Source: Nocardia jejuensis NBRC 103114 (GTDB taxonomy: Bacteria > Actinomycetota > Actinomycetes > Mycobacteriales > Mycobacteriaceae). Taken from it: 64,000 bases of DNA. Positions 8,458-16,526 of this stretch are shown here, piece by piece (positions within the stretch are counted from its first letter, which is position 1; each line of letters opens with the position of its first letter). The notes under the pieces are model-generated. The model was not told the origin of the DNA. It saw only the letters and a program-made list of their open reading frames with translations, and made no database searches. The stretch covers positions 248,001 to 312,000 of the forward strand of contig NZ_BDBU01000018.1 in assembly GCF_001613145.1 (NCBI RefSeq), in the 5' to 3' direction. Made by a program: the position numbers and the translations under genes.

Positions 8458-9689
8458 GAAGTCCCCGAGTCCGGCGCTTCGCGGCGGCGATACTGGCCGC
8501 GGTCGTGCTCATCGCGGGCATCGTGGTGGTGCAGCGACTCATGTTCGCGCCCCGCACGATTCGCGCCGTGTTCAGCTCGGCCACCGCCATCTACCAGGGT
8601 GACGAGGTGCGCGTCGCGGGCGTCGAGGTCGGGCGCATCGCCTCCATCGAACCGCACGGCACCACCACCGAACTGGTGCTCGACATCGACCGCGATGTGC
8701 GGATCCCCGCCGAGGCCAAGGCGATCATCGTGGCGCAGAGCCTGATCGCGGCCCGCTACGTCCAGCTCACCCCGTCCTATCGAGGCAACGGCGCGGTGCT
8801 GAGCGAGGGCGCGGTCATTCCGCTCGAGCGCACCGCCGCCCCGGTCGAATGGGACGAGATCAAGTCCCAATTGACCAGACTGGCAACCGATCTGGGACCC
8901 GATACGCTCTCGGGCAGTTCCACCGGCCGGTTCATCGACAGCGCCGCGAACGCATTGGCCGGCAACGGCGAGAAACTGCGCCGCACCCTCACCCAATTAT
9001 CCGGCGTCGGAAGGGTTCTCGCGGACGGCAGCGGCGACATCGTCGCCATCATCGAGAACCTGCAGCAGTTCGTGACCACCCTGCGCGACTCCAACGTGCA
9101 GATCGTGCAATTCCAGAACCGGCTCGCGAGCCTCTCGAGCCTGCTCGATGACAGCCGCTCGGACCTGGACGCCGCCCTGTCGAGCCTGTCGGTCGCGGTC
9201 GGGGACATCCAGCGATTCGTGAACGCCAACCGGGACAAGGCGAGCGAGCAGGTGCAGCGGCTCGCGAACGTCACACAAAACCTGGTCGATCACCGCAAGG
9301 ATCTCGAAGAGCTGCTGCACCTGTTCCCGACCAGCCTCGCGAACTTCTACAACATCTACAACCCCGATACCGCCACCGAAGCGGGCGTCTTCGCGCTCAA
9401 CAACTTCACCAACCCGATCCAGTTCATCTGCGGCGGCATCGCCAGTCTCGAGAACCTCACCGCCGCCGACTCCGCGACGCGCTGCCGCGACTACCTCGGG
9501 CCGTTCCTGAAACTGCTCGAGTTCAATTACCTTCCGGTGGCGGTGAATCCGGTCCTGGGCCCGACCGCGAATCCGAACAACATCATCTACACCCAGCCCG
9601 AGCTCATTCCCCAGGTGGTCGACACCAAGACGCAGGCGCCCACCCTGCCCAGCCTGCTCGACATTCTCTTCCCCGGCGGAGGGCACTGA
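8454..9689 (+). CDS. mceD: Mce-family protein MceD
   Basis: 411 residues beginning MRSPRVRRFAAAILAAVVL with an N-terminal membrane helix. The MCE domain has the usual block YQGDEVRVAGVEVGRIASIE at about residues 45-65. The helical region ends with NFYNIYNPDTATEAGVFALN, a motif I know from MceD proteins. Subunit of the same envelope transport complex; overlaps mceC by 4 bp and precedes the lipoprotein subunit mceE after a 2-bp gap. Confidence 0.92.
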   Translation: MRSPRVRRFAAAILAAVVLIAGIVVVQRLMFAPRTIRAVFSSATAIYQGDEVRVAGVEVGRIASIEPHGTTTELVLDIDRDVRIPAEAKAIIVAQSLIAARYVQLTPSYRGNGAVLSEGAVIPLERTAAPVEWDEIKSQLTRLATDLGPDTLSGSSTGRFIDSAANALAGNGEKLRRTLTQLSGVGRVLADGSGDIVAIIENLQQFVTTLRDSNVQIVQFQNRLASLSSLLDDSRSDLDAALSSLSVAVGDIQRFVNANRDKASEQVQRLANVTQNLVDHRKDLEELLHLFPTSLANFYNIYNPDTATEAGVFALNNFTNPIQFICGGIASLENLTAADSATRCRDYLGPFLKLLEFNYLPVAVNPVLGPTANPNNIIYTQPELIPQVVDTKTQAPTLPSLLDILFPGGGH

Positions 9690-9691
9690 CC

Positions 9692-10843
9692 ATGACCACG
9701 ACACCGCCGCCCCGCGGGCGATACGGAAAACTCCTGACCGTCGGGGCCTGCGCGCTCCTCGGCGCCACCGGCTGCGGCTGGCACGGGGTCAATTCGCTGC
9801 CGCTGCCCGGCGCGACCGGTCACGAACCCGGCTCCACCACCATCCACGTGGAAATGGCGAATGTCGGCACCCTGGTGTCGAATTCGCCGGTCCTGATCGA
9901 CGATGTGGTGGTCGGCAGCGTCGGAGCCATCACACTGAAGGGCTGGCACGCGGACGTCGAGGTCACCATCCGCCCCGCCACCGTCGTGCCGGCCAACGCG
10001 GTCGCCTCGATCGGGCAGACCAGCCTGCTGGGCTCGAGCCATCTGGCGCTGGGCACCCCGCCCGGCGTCGCACCCGCGGGCGCGCTGCCCGCCGGGGCGA
10101 CGATCCCGCTGAGCGACTCCTCCACCTACCCCTCCACCGAGCAGACCCTCGCCTCGGTATCGGTGGTCGTCAACGGCGGCGGGCTGGGTCAGATCGGCGA
10201 CATCATCCACGGCCTGAACGAGGCGTTCACCGGCCGCCAGGACAAGATCGGCGCCCTGCTGACCCGCCTCGACACCCTGATGAGCACCCTGGACAGCCAA
10301 CGCGACAATATCGTCGCCACCATCAGCGGCCTGGAACGGTTGTCGGGAACCTTTGCCGCACAACGCGATGTCCTCACCGACACCCTGCAGAAACTGCCCC
10401 CAGCGCTGGACGCGCTGCTGGCGGTGCGCCCGGATCTGGTGACCGCCCTGGACAAACTGAAGACCTTCAGCACCGTCGCCACGGGCGTGGTTTCCGACGT
10501 GCAGGGCGATCTGGTCACCGATCTCGAACACCTCGAACCGACCCTGAACGCGCTCGCCGACGTCGGCACCAAGATCGGGTCCGCCGTCGCCTTCGCCACC
10601 ACCTACCCCTACGGCCAGTACGGCATCGACCACGCGCTCAAGGGCGACTACGTCAACCTGATGGCCACCGTGGACCTGACCATCCCACGCCTGCGGCGAG
10701 AGCTGCTGCTGGGCACGCCCTGGGGCGATCCGACAGCCGTGATCCAGGCCGCCATGGGCGATCCCGGTTACGCCACCCAGACCAGGAACCCGCTCACCGT
10801 CGCGATCGAGCCCCCCGCACCGCAGAGCCCCGGAGGCCGTTGA
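9692..10843 (+). CDS. mceE: Mce-family lipoprotein MceE (LprK type)
   Basis: 383 residues. The N-terminus has a basic stretch, a hydrophobic core and a lipobox-like LGATGC with Cys28, so the protein is probably lipid-anchored, as is usual for the fifth Mce subunit. The MCE domain covers about residues 50-125 (ANVGTLVSNSPVLIDDVVVG). Its C-terminal part carries FATTYPYGQYGIDHALKGDY, typical for this subunit. The stop overlaps the mceF start as ATGA. Confidence 0.91.
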   Translation: MTTTPPPRGRYGKLLTVGACALLGATGCGWHGVNSLPLPGATGHEPGSTTIHVEMANVGTLVSNSPVLIDDVVVGSVGAITLKGWHADVEVTIRPATVVPANAVASIGQTSLLGSSHLALGTPPGVAPAGALPAGATIPLSDSSTYPSTEQTLASVSVVVNGGGLGQIGDIIHGLNEAFTGRQDKIGALLTRLDTLMSTLDSQRDNIVATISGLERLSGTFAAQRDVLTDTLQKLPPALDALLAVRPDLVTALDKLKTFSTVATGVVSDVQGDLVTDLEHLEPTLNALADVGTKIGSAVAFATTYPYGQYGIDHALKGDYVNLMATVDLTIPRLRRELLLGTPWGDPTAVIQAAMGDPGYATQTRNPLTVAIEPPAPQSPGGR

Positions 10844-12282
10844 TGTTGCTGACGCGTTTCGTCAAGGCGCAGCTGATCATTTTCTCGATCCTGTCGGTCA
10901 TCGGACTGGCGGTGATGGGGACCGTCTACATGCGACTGCCTACCCTGGCCGGCATCGGCAGTTACGAGGTCACCGTCGAACTGCCCGCGGCCGGGGGGCT
11001 CTACCGGTTCGGCAACGTCACCTATCGCGGCGTCGAGATCGGCAAGGTCACCCGCGTCGAACTGACCGGGGACGGAGTGCGGGCCACCCTCACGATCAGC
11101 GGATCGCAGAAGATCCCCGCCGATCTGGACGCGCAGGTGCGCAGCGTCTCGGCGGTGGGGGAGCAGTACGTGGACCTGCGACCGCGCACCGATTCCCCAC
11201 CGTATCTGCACGAAGGATCGGTGATCGCCAAGCGCGACACCACGATTCCGCAGCCGGTCGGCCCGATGCTGGACCGCCTCAGCGCACTGGTGGGCACCAT
11301 CCCCCAGGACAAACTGCACGATCTGCTGGGCGAGCTGTTCCAGGGCGTGAACGGCGCGGGCCACGATCTGGACTCGCTACTGACCTCCGCCGGGACGCTG
11401 TCCGCCGACCTCAACGGAGTCGGCGGCACCACCCGCACCCTGGTGGAAGACACCGCGCCCCTGCTGGATTCGCAGGCCCGCACCGCCGACGCGATCCGGA
11501 TCTGGACCCGCAGCCTCTCCGGTGTCACCGCCCAGCTGGTGGCCGAGGACCCCCACATTCGCACCCTGTTGCAGACCGGTCCGGGCGCCGTGCGCGATGT
11601 GACCCAGCTGCTGGACTCGGTGAAACTGACCCTGCCGGTGCTGCTGGCCAACCTCTCCAGCGTCGGGCAGCTCGCGGTCACGTATCACGCTGCGCTGGAA
11701 CAGGTCCTGGTGCTGCTGCCCCCGGCCATCTCGATGATCGAGGCGGTGCACCCGACCAACAACGCCTCCGGCTGGGGTGTGGGCGACTTCCGGCTCAGCG
11801 GCACCTCCGACCCGCCCGCGTGCACCGTCGGGTTCCTGCCGCCGTCCTCGTGGCGGCTGCCCTCGGACATCACCACCCTCGACACCCCCGACGGCATGTA
11901 CTGCAAACTCCCGCAGGATTCGGAGGTCGCGGTGCGCGGTGCGCGCAATTTCCCCTGCCTCGGGCATCCGGGCAAACGCGCCCCGACCGCCGAGCTGTGC
12001 AACAGCGACCAGGAGTATCAGCCGGTGGCCGACTCACAGCCCGTGCTGGGCCCCTACCCACGCGATCCCGGTCTCGAAAGCCAGGGCATCCCACCGGATT
12101 CGCGCTACGGGCCCGGTGAGGGCGCCCCCTCGGGAGCCGAGAACCTGGTGTCCCCGTCGATCGGCATCGCGCGGTACGACCCGCAGACCGGCAAATACGT
12201 CGGACCCGACGGCCGCCTCTATCAGCAGACCGATCTGTCCCGCCCCGGCACCGCCGTGTGGAAGGACCTGCTGCCGCACTGA
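10843..12282 (+). CDS. mceF: Mce-family protein MceF
   Basis: I take ATG 10843, which overlaps the mceE stop, as the start (479 residues); a TTG one codon upstream is less likely. MLLTRFVKAQLIIFSILSV is a typical MceF N-terminus with a membrane helix. The MCE domain follows (LYRFGNVTYRGVEIGKVTRV at about 52-72). The C-terminal 130 residues are Pro/Gly-rich with RYDPQTGKYVGPDGRLYQQT, the usual MceF tail. It is the last gene of the operon and is followed by strong inverted repeats. Confidence 0.92.
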   Translation: MLLTRFVKAQLIIFSILSVIGLAVMGTVYMRLPTLAGIGSYEVTVELPAAGGLYRFGNVTYRGVEIGKVTRVELTGDGVRATLTISGSQKIPADLDAQVRSVSAVGEQYVDLRPRTDSPPYLHEGSVIAKRDTTIPQPVGPMLDRLSALVGTIPQDKLHDLLGELFQGVNGAGHDLDSLLTSAGTLSADLNGVGGTTRTLVEDTAPLLDSQARTADAIRIWTRSLSGVTAQLVAEDPHIRTLLQTGPGAVRDVTQLLDSVKLTLPVLLANLSSVGQLAVTYHAALEQVLVLLPPAISMIEAVHPTNNASGWGVGDFRLSGTSDPPACTVGFLPPSSWRLPSDITTLDTPDGMYCKLPQDSEVAVRGARNFPCLGHPGKRAPTAELCNSDQEYQPVADSQPVLGPYPRDPGLESQGIPPDSRYGPGEGAPSGAENLVSPSIGIARYDPQTGKYVGPDGRLYQQTDLSRPGTAVWKDLLPH

Positions 12283-12300
12283 GGCGGCACCGAACCCGTC

Positions 12301-12374
12301 GGGGCGGCCCTGCCCGCCCCGGCGTTTCACCGGCCGCCCCCGCCTTTCCCCATCGACGGCGAGGGGCGGCCGGT
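12301..12374. terminator. Two hairpins forming a bidirectional terminator
   Basis: Between the convergent mceF and TetR genes, GGGGCGG (12301-12307) pairs with CCGCCCC (12314-12320). A longer perfect 12-bp inverted repeat, ACCGGCCGCCCC at 12329-12340 with GGGGCGGCCGGT at 12363-12374, extends by four more pairs with one bulged base. The second stem touches the TetR stop codon. No U-tract is present, as is common in actinobacteria. Confidence 0.75.
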
Positions 12375-12974
12375 TCATCGTGGCTCGAGCCGGCGCTCGC
12401 CTTCCAGGTCCCGCAGGTAGGTCTCGATCAGTTCGATGGTCTCGGCGTGGCAGGTGTCGATGCCGAAGGCCTCCTCCATGCGCAGCAAGCGCGAGATGCT
12501 GGACATGAGCAGCACCAGCGCCCCGGGGGTGTAAGGGCGTTGCTGCGCACCGTATCTCGCGAGGATCTCCGACACCGCGGCCAGCTGTAGTGCGCGAAAT
12601 CGCTTGGAGGACTCCGTGATTTCGGCGCGGATGGCCTTGCGATGATTGGCCAGCGCGACGAACTCCATGGTCAGCGCGGTCTGGGATTGATCGTGAATGG
12701 AGTCCCACAGCGCCCACAGCGGCTGCGGGGACTCGAGCGCGTCGAGCTGATGCCGATAGCTGCGATCCGCGCCGCGCCGGAACAATTCGACGAACAGATT
12801 GTCCATGTTGCCGAAGTAGTAATACACCAGTGCGGAATTGGCCTCCGCCAGTGCGGCGATGCGGCGGGTGCTGACCGCGGCGTAGCCCTCCTCGAGCATG
12901 ATCTGCTGCGCCGCGTCCAGCAGTGCGGCTCGCGTGGTCACGCTGTCCGCGGTCGCGCCGCGCTCGGACTTCAT
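12375..12974 (-). CDS. TetR/AcrR-family transcriptional regulator
   Basis: 199 residues starting MKSERGATADSVTTRAALLD. The DNA-binding domain is clear: LLDAAQQIMLEEGYAAVSTR at about 18-37 and the helix-turn-helix RRIAALAEANSALVYYYFGN at about 37-56. The rest is the helical effector domain, of unknown ligand. It is divergent from the SDR/Rieske operon, and the intervening 240 bp contain a tandem double palindrome at 13101-13132, a plausible operator for this protein. It may therefore control the first Rieske oxygenase operon separately from the regulator at 54.4 kb. Confidence 0.9.
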   Translation of the reverse strand: MKSERGATADSVTTRAALLDAAQQIMLEEGYAAVSTRRIAALAEANSALVYYYFGNMDNLFVELFRRGADRSYRHQLDALESPQPLWALWDSIHDQSQTALTMEFVALANHRKAIRAEITESSKRFRALQLAAVSEILARYGAQQRPYTPGALVLLMSSISRLLRMEEAFGIDTCHAETIELIETYLRDLEGERRLEPR

Positions 12975-13100
12975 GTGTGGGGCCTCCTGGGTGCTGTGCC
13001 GACTCAGCTTACGGACGGGCCGGCGTGCGGTCGCCGCGCCGATCCCGCGAGGGGCGTACCCGATGGTGTCTTGACAGCGGCGAATCCGCTGCCGTATATG

Positions 13101-13132
13101 TTAATCACTCGCTTAATTAATCACTCGATTAA
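13101..13132. promoter_or_regulatory. Tandem pair of 16-bp palindromes, likely TetR operator
   Basis: Two 16-bp units lie head to tail with no gap: TTAATCACTCGCTTAA (13101-13116) and TTAATCACTCGATTAA (13117-13132). They differ at one base. The second is a perfect TTAATC-N4-GATTAA palindrome and the first has one mismatch. The AT-rich block stands out in GC-rich DNA and sits between the divergent TetR and SDR/Rieske genes, so a double operator binding two dimers is likely. Confidence 0.7.
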
Positions 13133-13214
13133 GGCCCTGGAGCGGGGCATTTCCCCGATCCGCCGCCGTGACGGCCCGGTGCCGCGCGGTCGATCGAAGA
13201 ATGTGGTGTTGCCT

Positions 13215-14003
13215 GTGACGACTTCGGAGAAGCCCCCTTCCGCACCGCGCCGCGCCGGCCTCGCGCGGGTCGCGGTGGTGACCGGCGGCGCATCGGGGAT
13301 GGGACTGTCCATCTGCCGGTCCTTCGCCGAGAACGGTGACCGCGTCGCGGTCCTGGACATCGACGCCGCCGCGGCCCAGCGCGCGGCCGAGCAATTGCGC
13401 GCCGAGGGCGGCCAGGCGATGGCGTGCGAGGTCGACGTGACCGATCGCGCCGCGGTGCGCGAGGCGCTGCGCAAGGTCCGCGCGGAGTTCGGCGCCATCG
13501 AAATCCTGGTCACCAGTGCGGGTCTGGTGGGGTTCGCCCCCTTCACCGAGATCTCCCCGGAGTCCTGGCAGCGCGTGGTCGAGGTGAACCTCACCGGCGT
13601 CTTCCACTGCGTGCAGGCCGCGATCCCGGACATGCTCGCGGCCGGATGGGGCCGGATCGTGACGATCTCGTCCTCGAGCGCGCAGCGCGGATCGCCGGGC
13701 ATGATCCACTACACCGCGGCCAAGGGCGCGGTCGTCGCCATGACCAAGGGTCTCGCCCGCGAATACGCGCCGAACGGCATCACCGTCAACACGATTCCGC
13801 CCTCGGGCATCGACACGCCGATGTCCAGGCAATCCCAAGCGGCCGGAAATCTCCCCGACAACGCGACCATGGCCCGCGCCATTCCGGTCGGGCATCTGGG
13901 CACGGGCGAGGACATCGCCGCGGCGTGCGTGTTCCTGTGCTCGGAACAGGCCGGATACATCACCGGTCAGGTTCTCGGAGTGAACGGCGGCTCGGTGATA
14001 TGA
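13215..14003 (+). CDS. Short-chain dehydrogenase/reductase (SDR)
   Basis: NAD(P)-dependent alcohol or keto-group oxidoreductase, about 262 residues from the GTG at 13215; GTG 13203/13206 or TTG 13209 are alternative starts, with GAAGA just upstream at 13196. The Rossmann motif TGGASGMG is near residue 24, an NAG-like ILVTSAG near 98, the catalytic Ser block ISSSSAQRGS and YTAAKG (Tyr/Lys) near 155-175. The C-terminus GYITGQVLGVNGGSVI is typical of FabG-like SDRs. It opens the operon with Rieske oxygenase 1, probably oxidising a hydroxylated product. Substrate not predictable. Confidence 0.85.
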   Translation: MTTSEKPPSAPRRAGLARVAVVTGGASGMGLSICRSFAENGDRVAVLDIDAAAAQRAAEQLRAEGGQAMACEVDVTDRAAVREALRKVRAEFGAIEILVTSAGLVGFAPFTEISPESWQRVVEVNLTGVFHCVQAAIPDMLAAGWGRIVTISSSSAQRGSPGMIHYTAAKGAVVAMTKGLAREYAPNGITVNTIPPSGIDTPMSRQSQAAGNLPDNATMARAIPVGHLGTGEDIAAACVFLCSEQAGYITGQVLGVNGGSVI

Positions 14004-14035
14004 GGACACGACCGGAAACACAGGAGCGATCGACC

Positions 14036-15316
14036 GTGAAACAACCGACCGCGAGGCAGTGGCCCCGGCCCGCCGAGGGCACCTGGACGCAGCACTACCC
14101 CGAACTGGGCACCGGGATGATGTCGTTCGAGGATTCGGTCTCCCCGGAATTCTTCGAACTCGAACGCGAAGCGATCTTCAAGCGCGCCTGGCTCAATGTC
14201 GGACGCGTGGAACAACTTCCGCGCACCGGCAGCTATTTCACCAAGGAACTCGACGTGGCCCGCACGTCGCTGATCCTCGTGCGCGATCGCGACGGCGGTG
14301 TCAACGCCTTCCACAACATCTGCCGCCATCGCGGAAACAAGCTGGTGTGGAACGAGTTTCCCCGCGAGGAGACCTCCGGAACATGCCGGCAGTTCACCTG
14401 CAAATACCACGGCTGGCGCTACGGCCTGGACGGATCACTGGCCTTCGTGCAGCAGGAAGAGGAATTCTTCGACCTCGATGCGCAGGAACTGGGACTCGCG
14501 TCGGTGCACTGCGAGGTGTGGGCGGGATTCATCTTCGTGAACCTCGCACCCGAACCCCCGCAGACCCTGCGCGAATTCCTCGGCCCGATGATCACCGATC
14601 TGGACGGCTATCCGTTCGACAAGATGACCGAGTGGTACGAGTTCACGGCCGACAATCAGAGCAATTGGAAACTGTTCGCCGACGCCTTCCAGGAGTACTA
14701 CCACGTGCCGGGACTGCATTCGCAGCAGATTCCCACCGCGGTGCGCACCCCCGGCAAGGGTTTCGAATGCGCGCACTTCCAGCTCGACGGCCCGCATCGC
14801 ATGGTCTCCACCGGTGGCGCGCGCCGCTGGACCCTGCCGGCGGAATTCATGTACCCGATCGAGCGGATCACCCGCAGCGGTCTGGTCGGGCCGTGGGAAT
14901 CACCCGATATCGGTGATCCGCCCAAGGGCCTGAACCCCGGCCGGGTCGAACCGTGGGGGATCGACAACTTCCAGATCTTCCCCAATATCGAAATCCTCAT
15001 CTACCGCGGCTGGTACCTGCTCTACCGCTATTGGCCGACCTCGTACAACACCCACCGTTTCGAAGGCATGCTGTGCTTCCAGCCCGCGCGCACGGTGCGC
15101 GAGCGGGTGGAGCACGAGGTCGCCTCGGTGGTGTTCAAGGAGTTCGCCCTGCAGGACGCGGGCATGCTCACCGGAACCCAGACCGCGCTCGAATCCGCCT
15201 ATCGCACCGCGGGATTGACCAGTTTCCCGGTCAACGATCAGGAAATCCTGGTCAAGCATTTCCACAAGGCCGTCGCCGACCGGGTCGAGGCGTACCTGCG
15301 CGAGCGGGAGGCCTGA
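14036..15316 (+). CDS. Rieske non-heme iron oxygenase, alpha-subunit type (copy 1)
   Basis: 426 residues from GTG 14036, preceded by AGGAG at a good distance; an ATG at 14000 in the same frame overlaps the SDR stop but fits the paralogues less well. The Rieske [2Fe-2S] ligands are C96, H98, C122 and H125 (CRH...CKYH). The catalytic iron site is FQEYYHVPGLH with H223 and H228. Glu220 stands where many ring-hydroxylating dioxygenases have the bridging Asp; carnitine monooxygenase CntA is a known case with Glu. No beta-subunit gene accompanies it; instead a 111-residue protein follows after one base. Substrate unknown; the KshB-like reductase at 32 kb may supply electrons. Confidence 0.9.
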   Translation: MKQPTARQWPRPAEGTWTQHYPELGTGMMSFEDSVSPEFFELEREAIFKRAWLNVGRVEQLPRTGSYFTKELDVARTSLILVRDRDGGVNAFHNICRHRGNKLVWNEFPREETSGTCRQFTCKYHGWRYGLDGSLAFVQQEEEFFDLDAQELGLASVHCEVWAGFIFVNLAPEPPQTLREFLGPMITDLDGYPFDKMTEWYEFTADNQSNWKLFADAFQEYYHVPGLHSQQIPTAVRTPGKGFECAHFQLDGPHRMVSTGGARRWTLPAEFMYPIERITRSGLVGPWESPDIGDPPKGLNPGRVEPWGIDNFQIFPNIEILIYRGWYLLYRYWPTSYNTHRFEGMLCFQPARTVRERVEHEVASVVFKEFALQDAGMLTGTQTALESAYRTAGLTSFPVNDQEILVKHFHKAVADRVEAYLREREA

Positions 15317-15317
15317 G

Positions 15318-15653
15318 ATGAGCGCTCCCGTCCTGCCGCCCGCCTTCGCCGATCTCGAGGGGTTCGCGCGAACGTGGTGCCTGGCAACCGAAACCGAGCG
15401 CTGGAACCAGCGCCTGAGCAGTTCCATGCCGGAGCTGATCACCTTCTACGACGCCTTCTTCCCGCGCCTGGAGGAAGCCATCGCCTACTGCGACAAATTC
15501 CCGCTCGACGATCTGCCCGAGGACGCCCTGGCCCTGCTGCGGCTGGTCTATTCGCTGGTCATGGTCGCCATGGCGGTCGAAATCTTCCAGCAACCCACAC
15601 CCGTCGACAGCGCCGACGCGGAACTCGAACGGATCAAGGAGCCGCACCCGTGA
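15318..15653 (+). CDS. Unrecognised small protein paired with Rieske oxygenase (copy 1)
   Basis: 111 residues, MSAPVLPPAFADLEGFARTW at the start. I do not recognise a family. Homologues follow the other two Rieske genes here (17795 and 37127). Shared positions include FADLE, WCLATE.ER, an SSMP or SSMA block, FYDA, PR, YCDKFPLDDLPEDA and a C-terminal VE.....P..DS pattern. The size is close to a small accessory protein and unlike the roughly 170-residue beta subunits of ring-hydroxylating dioxygenases. It lies one base after the oxygenase and overlaps the TauD-type gene by 4 bp, so it is surely co-expressed. An assembly or regulatory partner is my inference. Confidence 0.75.
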   Translation: MSAPVLPPAFADLEGFARTWCLATETERWNQRLSSSMPELITFYDAFFPRLEEAIAYCDKFPLDDLPEDALALLRLVYSLVMVAMAVEIFQQPTPVDSADAELERIKEPHP

Positions 15654-16489
15654 GCATCACCATCGACACACTCGGACACGAGGTGGGCGCGGAAATCACC
15701 GGCCTCGACCCCGCCCGCCTGCTGACGGACGACTCGATTCCCGGCGTCCTCATGGAGGCGCTCGAGCAACACGGCGTGCTGGTGTTCCGCGATCTGCACC
15801 TGGATCCGGAAACCCAGGTCGCCTTCTGCCGCAAGCTCGGTCAGGTCGACACCTCACCCGGTCATCATCCGGTCGAGGGCATCTACCGGGTCAGCCTCGA
15901 CACCTCCAAGAACTCCTCGGCACGCTATCTGCGCGCGACGTTCGACTGGCACATCGACGGCTGCACCCCCGAGGACGACGCCTACCCGCAGATGGCCACC
16001 ATGCTCACCGCCAAGGCGGTCGCCTCGAGCGGCGGCGAGACCGAATTCGCCAGCACCTACAAGGCGTACGAGAGCCTCACCGCGCAGGAAAAGCTCTCGC
16101 TGGCCCCGCTGCGCGTGGTGCACTCGCTCGAGGCCTCACAGCGCCTGGTCACCAAGGAGCCCACGCCCGAGCAACTCGCGGCCTGGCACACGCGCCCGAG
16201 CAAGGAGCATCCGCTGATCTGGACGCACAAGTCCGGACGGCGCTCGCTGGTGCTGGGCGCCTCGACCGATCACGTGGTCGGGATGGCGGGTGATCGGAGC
16301 CGGGCACTCCTGGACGGGCTGCTGGCGCGATGCACCGCCGCCGCGCGCGTCTACACGCACGAATGGTCCGTCGGGGACACCGTCATCTGGGACAACCGCG
16401 GCGTCATCCATCGCGCCGCACCCTATCCGGCCGATTCGCCCCGGGAAATGTTGCGCACCACCGTGCTCGGCGAGGAACCGATCCGGTAA
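15650..16489 (+). CDS. TauD/TfdA-family 2-oxoglutarate-dependent dioxygenase
   Basis: 279 residues from the GTG overlapping the previous stop. The fold markers are present: GAEITGLD near residue 13, the iron-binding DWHIDG with H101 and D103, GGETEFAST, the distal His at about 254 in NRGVIHRAAPY, and Arg at about 265 (PREMLRTTVLGE) that binds 2-oxoglutarate. Members hydroxylate taurine, 2,4-D, quaternary amines and other acids, so the substrate cannot be named. Its place between two Rieske oxygenases suggests a further oxidation step in the same route. Confidence 0.88.
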   Translation: MSITIDTLGHEVGAEITGLDPARLLTDDSIPGVLMEALEQHGVLVFRDLHLDPETQVAFCRKLGQVDTSPGHHPVEGIYRVSLDTSKNSSARYLRATFDWHIDGCTPEDDAYPQMATMLTAKAVASSGGETEFASTYKAYESLTAQEKLSLAPLRVVHSLEASQRLVTKEPTPEQLAAWHTRPSKEHPLIWTHKSGRRSLVLGASTDHVVGMAGDRSRALLDGLLARCTAAARVYTHEWSVGDTVIWDNRGVIHRAAPYPADSPREMLRTTVLGEEPIR

Positions 16490-16526
16490 CGCGCCCTCGC
16501 CACCCCTCTACACCCAGGAGTACGCC

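Noticed and set aside
13999..14035. ATG 14000 as start of Rieske oxygenase 1
   Set aside because: The AGGAG before GTG 14036 and alignment with the N-termini of copies 2 and 3 favour the GTG, though the ATG is not excluded.
15318..15653. Beta subunit of a ring-hydroxylating dioxygenase
   Set aside because: Too short (about 110 residues against about 170) and without the SnoaL/NTF2 pattern; the protein at 35164 has that fold instead.
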